Shown here piece by piece: positions 50,524 to 52,581 of a stretch of 52,581 nt of DNA. Within the stretch, counting starts at the first letter, position 1, and the number at the start of each line of letters is the position of its first letter. The notes beneath the pieces were generated by a model. That model did not search any database. It was not told the DNA's origin and saw only the letters and a list, made by a program, of their open reading frames with translations. The DNA comes from JAVBLU01 sp031553225 (GTDB lineage: Bacteria; Bacillota; Clostridia; Christensenellales; UBA1750). The stretch spans positions 1-52,581 of the forward strand of contig JAVBLU010000025.1 of assembly GCA_031553225.1 (NCBI GenBank). The letters are read 5' to 3'. The translations under genes and the position numbers were made by a program.

Positions 50524-51558
50524 TTGCCAGAAAACGCTTCAGCACCCAGCAAAGGGCCGCGCTCGGTTCTGCGCTACGTCTACGAACGCTATCTCGTGGG
50601 CGCGATGAGCTCGATGGCGCTTGGCCTGTTCGCCTCGCTCATCATCGGCGTGCTCTTCACGCAGTTCGCGAAGGTTCCGCAGCTCGCCTTCATCGGTCCC
50701 ATCGCCAACATGACGCAAAACAAGCTGGTCATCGGCGCCGCCATCGGCGTGGCCATTGCCTCCGGCCTGAAGGCCAAACCGCTTGTGGTATTCTCGTGCA
50801 CCGTTGTGGGCGCGCTGGGCTACGACCTGGGCGGCCCGCTGGGCGCGTACGTGGCCGTGCTGGCCGGGGCGGAGATCGCCAGGCCCGCCGCAGGCAAAAC
50901 GCCCGTTGACATCATCCTCAGCCCCCTCATCACCATCATCGCGGGCGGGCTCGTGGCGCTGTACCTCGCGCCCATCGTCGGCCGCTTTACCGTCTGGCTC
51001 GGGCAGGTGGTCAACAACTGGGCCACGCTCCAGCCGTTCTTCGCGGGCATCTTCATCGCCATGGTGGTGGGCATGACGCTTACCTCGCCCATCAGCTCTG
51101 CTGGGCTGTGCGCTTCCATTGGCATCACGGGCATCGCCTCCGGCGCGGCGCTCGTAGGATGCGCCGCCCAAATGGTGGCCTTCGCGGTGGCCAGCTACCG
51201 CGACAACGGCATCGGCGGGCTGCTTTCGCAGGGTTTGGGCACGTCCAAGCTTCAGCTGCCCAACGTGCTGCGCCATCCGCTCATATGGATCGCCCCGTCC
51301 TTAGCCGGCGCAGTGCTCGGGCCGGTGTCCACCTGCTTGCTGAAGCTTGAGGTGAGCGCCTCCGCCGCGGCGGGTATGGGCACCTGCGGACTGGTCGGTC
51401 CCATTTCTGTGCTCGATAAGATGGGCTACAGCGCGCGCAACATCCTCATCGTCTTTCTCATCTGTTTCGTCGCCCCGGCCATTCTCGGCTTTCTGTTCGA
51501 CGCCTTCTTCCGTAAGCTCGGCTGGGTGAAAAAGGGCGACATGAAACTGAACGTATAA
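50524..51558 (+). CDS. Orphan PTS IIC-type membrane transporter
   Basis: A 344-aa membrane protein of the PTS_EIIC_2 family, with about nine hydrophobic segments and family landmarks SMALGLFASLIIGVLFTQ, TQNKLVIGAAIGVAIA, GLKAKPLVVFSC, TSPISSAGLC and GMGTCGLVGPI. Proteins of this family are usually not linked to IIA or IIB genes and none is here, so phosphoenolpyruvate-driven transport is unproven. I start at the TTG at 50524, preceded by AGGGGGG. It could import the substrate of the neighbouring GH92 or GH31 enzyme. Confidence 0.85.
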   Translation: MPENASAPSKGPRSVLRYVYERYLVGAMSSMALGLFASLIIGVLFTQFAKVPQLAFIGPIANMTQNKLVIGAAIGVAIASGLKAKPLVVFSCTVVGALGYDLGGPLGAYVAVLAGAEIARPAAGKTPVDIILSPLITIIAGGLVALYLAPIVGRFTVWLGQVVNNWATLQPFFAGIFIAMVVGMTLTSPISSAGLCASIGITGIASGAALVGCAAQMVAFAVASYRDNGIGGLLSQGLGTSKLQLPNVLRHPLIWIAPSLAGAVLGPVSTCLLKLEVSASAAAGMGTCGLVGPISVLDKMGYSARNILIVFLICFVAPAILGFLFDAFFRKLGWVKKGDMKLNV

Positions 51559-51567
51559 CGCGCGCAT

Positions 51568-51606
51568 GCGCCATTTGCTTTCCAGGCGAATGGCGCGGTT
51601 TTTTTG
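51568..51606 (+). terminator. Terminator of the PTS IIC-like gene
   Basis: An 8-bp stem GCGCCATT/AATGGCGC with a 13-base loop, followed by GGTTTTTTTG. Confidence 0.9.
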
Positions 51607-51635
51607 TATAACAGTGATGGGGAGGCGTGAAGGCT

Positions 51636-52581
51636 ATGCGTTTCAGCTACGGGTACTGGGTGATGCAGGAGGGTGTGGAGCCGCACTATCCCGCGGAGGC
51701 CTACGACGTGGAGACCATACCGGGCGGGCTGCGGATATACCTGCCCACGCAGGCCGTGGAGAGCCGCGGCACGACGCTGAACCAGGCGATGATCACTCTG
51801 GAGCTGACGGCTCCGCGCGAGGGGATCATCGCCGTGCGCGCCTTTCACTTTGCAGGCGTTCAGCGTTGCGCACCCTGTTTTGAAAAATTTACCGATGACC
51901 TCACCCCGGTGTGCACGGTTACGCACGAGCAGGCGGTGCTGCAAAGCGGCACCCTGCGCGCCGTGGTGCAGCGCAAGCCCTACAAGCTCTCTTTCTACGA
52001 CGGCGAGCGTTTCCTCACCGATTCCGACTGGCGCAACCTTGCCTATCTGCGCAGGGAGGCGCCCGCTTCCAACCGCGACGCGGGCGCGCCCTACATGGTC
52101 GAGCAGCTGCGCATCAGCGTAGGCGAGAAGGTGTACGGCCTGGGCGAGCGCTTCACGCCCTTTATAAAAAACGGCCAGAGCGTGGATATGTGGAATGAGG
52201 ACGGCGGAACGTCCTCGGAGATCGCTTACAAAAACGTACCATTTTACCTGACGAACCGCGGTTACGGGGTCTTCGTGGACCATCCGGAGCGCGTTTTTTT
52301 TGAGGCGGGTACGGAAAAGGTGTCCCGCGTGTCCTTCGGCGTGCCTGGAGAAGAGCTGCGCTATGCCGTCATTGCGGGTGCGCCGCTCACGGTGATGCAG
52401 CGCTACACGGCGTACCTGGGCAGACCGGCGCTGCCGCCCGCATGGTCGTTTGGACTGTGGCTCACCACGTCCTTTGTCACCAGCTACGACGAGGCGACCA
52501 CCGATTCGTTTATGGACGGTGTGGCGAAGAGAGGCATCCCCCTGCACGGGTTCCACTACGAATGCTTCTGGATGCGCGAGT
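51636..52581 (+). CDS. GH31 alpha-xylosidase, YicI-like (3' end outside window)
   Basis: The first 315 residues of a family 31 glycoside hydrolase. MRFSYGYWVMQEGVEPHYPAE and the later SFGLWLTTSFVTSYDEAT and PLHGFHYECFWMRE closely follow the E. coli YicI alpha-xylosidase pattern, and YGLGERFTPFIKNGQ is the family's N-terminal beta-sandwich motif. The catalytic Asp region lies beyond the window edge. There is no signal peptide, so it should release xylose from imported isoprimeverose-type disaccharides. The ATG follows GGGGAGG at 10 bases. It is not visible as a closed frame because the stop lies outside. Confidence 0.93.
   Translation, partial: MRFSYGYWVMQEGVEPHYPAEAYDVETIPGGLRIYLPTQAVESRGTTLNQAMITLELTAPREGIIAVRAFHFAGVQRCAPCFEKFTDDLTPVCTVTHEQAVLQSGTLRAVVQRKPYKLSFYDGERFLTDSDWRNLAYLRREAPASNRDAGAPYMVEQLRISVGEKVYGLGERFTPFIKNGQSVDMWNEDGGTSSEIAYKNVPFYLTNRGYGVFVDHPERVFFEAGTEKVSRVSFGVPGEELRYAVIAGAPLTVMQRYTAYLGRPALPPAWSFGLWLTTSFVTSYDEATTDSFMDGVAKRGIPLHGFHYECFWMRE

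Noticed and set aside
1..52581. Prophage, insertion sequence, CRISPR, toxin-antitoxin or other defence system
   Set aside because: No integrase, transposase, terminal repeats, spaced repeats, Cas, restriction or toxin-like genes were seen; the DnaQ-like exonuclease and PHP protein sit in a metabolic context.
1..52581. tRNA or rRNA genes
   Set aside because: No cloverleaf with CCA-type ends or rRNA-conserved segments was noticed by eye; a tRNA search was not possible.

Overview
The window is about 52.6 kb of GC-rich chromosome from a spore-forming low-branching Firmicute (class Clostridia). The evidence is an adjacent spoIIGA-sigE pair, a class T-box leader, type III glutamine synthetase, TmcAL, a heterodimeric BmrCD-like exporter and many strong Shine-Dalgarno sites in front of ATG, GTG and TTG starts. 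High G+C and a large sugar-catabolic repertoire suggest a gut-type anaerobe (Christensenellales/Oscillospirales-like), but the genus cannot be read from the sequence. I see no phage, transposon, CRISPR array, tRNA or rRNA; it looks like ordinary, densely packed chromosome.

Layout. 1-2470 (+): 3' part of infB and a ComFB-family gene. 2542-5342 (-): a TTGACG/TATACT promoter, a T-box riboswitch and its terminator, an AMP-forming acyl-CoA ligase and a P-loop kinase. 5458-8743 (+): a 500-aa membrane protein that looks like two fused, degenerate sugar-ABC permeases, then spoIIGA and sigE. 8808-13566: a DUF3298-like membrane-anchored protein (-), purC (+), a secreted SH3/peptidoglycan-binding protein (+) and a Cys-type sulfatase (+). 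13619-20213 (-): a six-gene run with a methyltransferase, glycerate kinase, a large TIM-barrel-like protein of unknown function, a hydroxypyruvate-reductase-like dehydrogenase and two GNAT acetyltransferases. 20322-23792: ackA (-) divergent from tmcAL-lgt (+). 23990-27471 (-): a two-gene heterodimeric ABC exporter. 27770-31288 (+): esterase, L-fucose isomerase and a TIM-barrel sugar epimerase. 31351-33832 (-): MalY/PatB-type aminotransferase, DnaQ-like exonuclease and PHP phosphoesterase. 33925-39338 (-): a five-gene operon with Gfo/Idh oxidoreductase, heparinase II/III-like lyase, sensory-rhodopsin-transducer-like protein, L-rhamnose isomerase and class II aldolase. 39470-44550 (+): glutamine synthetase III and a large zinc-ribbon membrane protein. 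44679-47342 (-): fused AmrB-AmrA, AmrS radical SAM enzyme and a DUF1801 protein. 47547-52581: a C39-like protein (+), GH92 alpha-mannosidase (-), orphan PTS IIC-like transporter (+) and the start of a GH31 alpha-xylosidase (+).

How the parts fit. The second half is dominated by use of deoxyhexoses, uronides, mannosides and xylosides, and none of these enzymes carries an export signal, so processing appears to be intracellular. The most striking single feature is the T-box leader directly upstream of an acyl-CoA ligase. T-boxes sense uncharged tRNA and normally control aminoacyl-tRNA synthetases or amino-acid supply. My preferred reading of the specifier is CUC (Leu). This suggests a ligase that activates a branched-chain acid such as isovalerate for reductive-carboxylation synthesis of leucine when leucyl-tRNA is uncharged.
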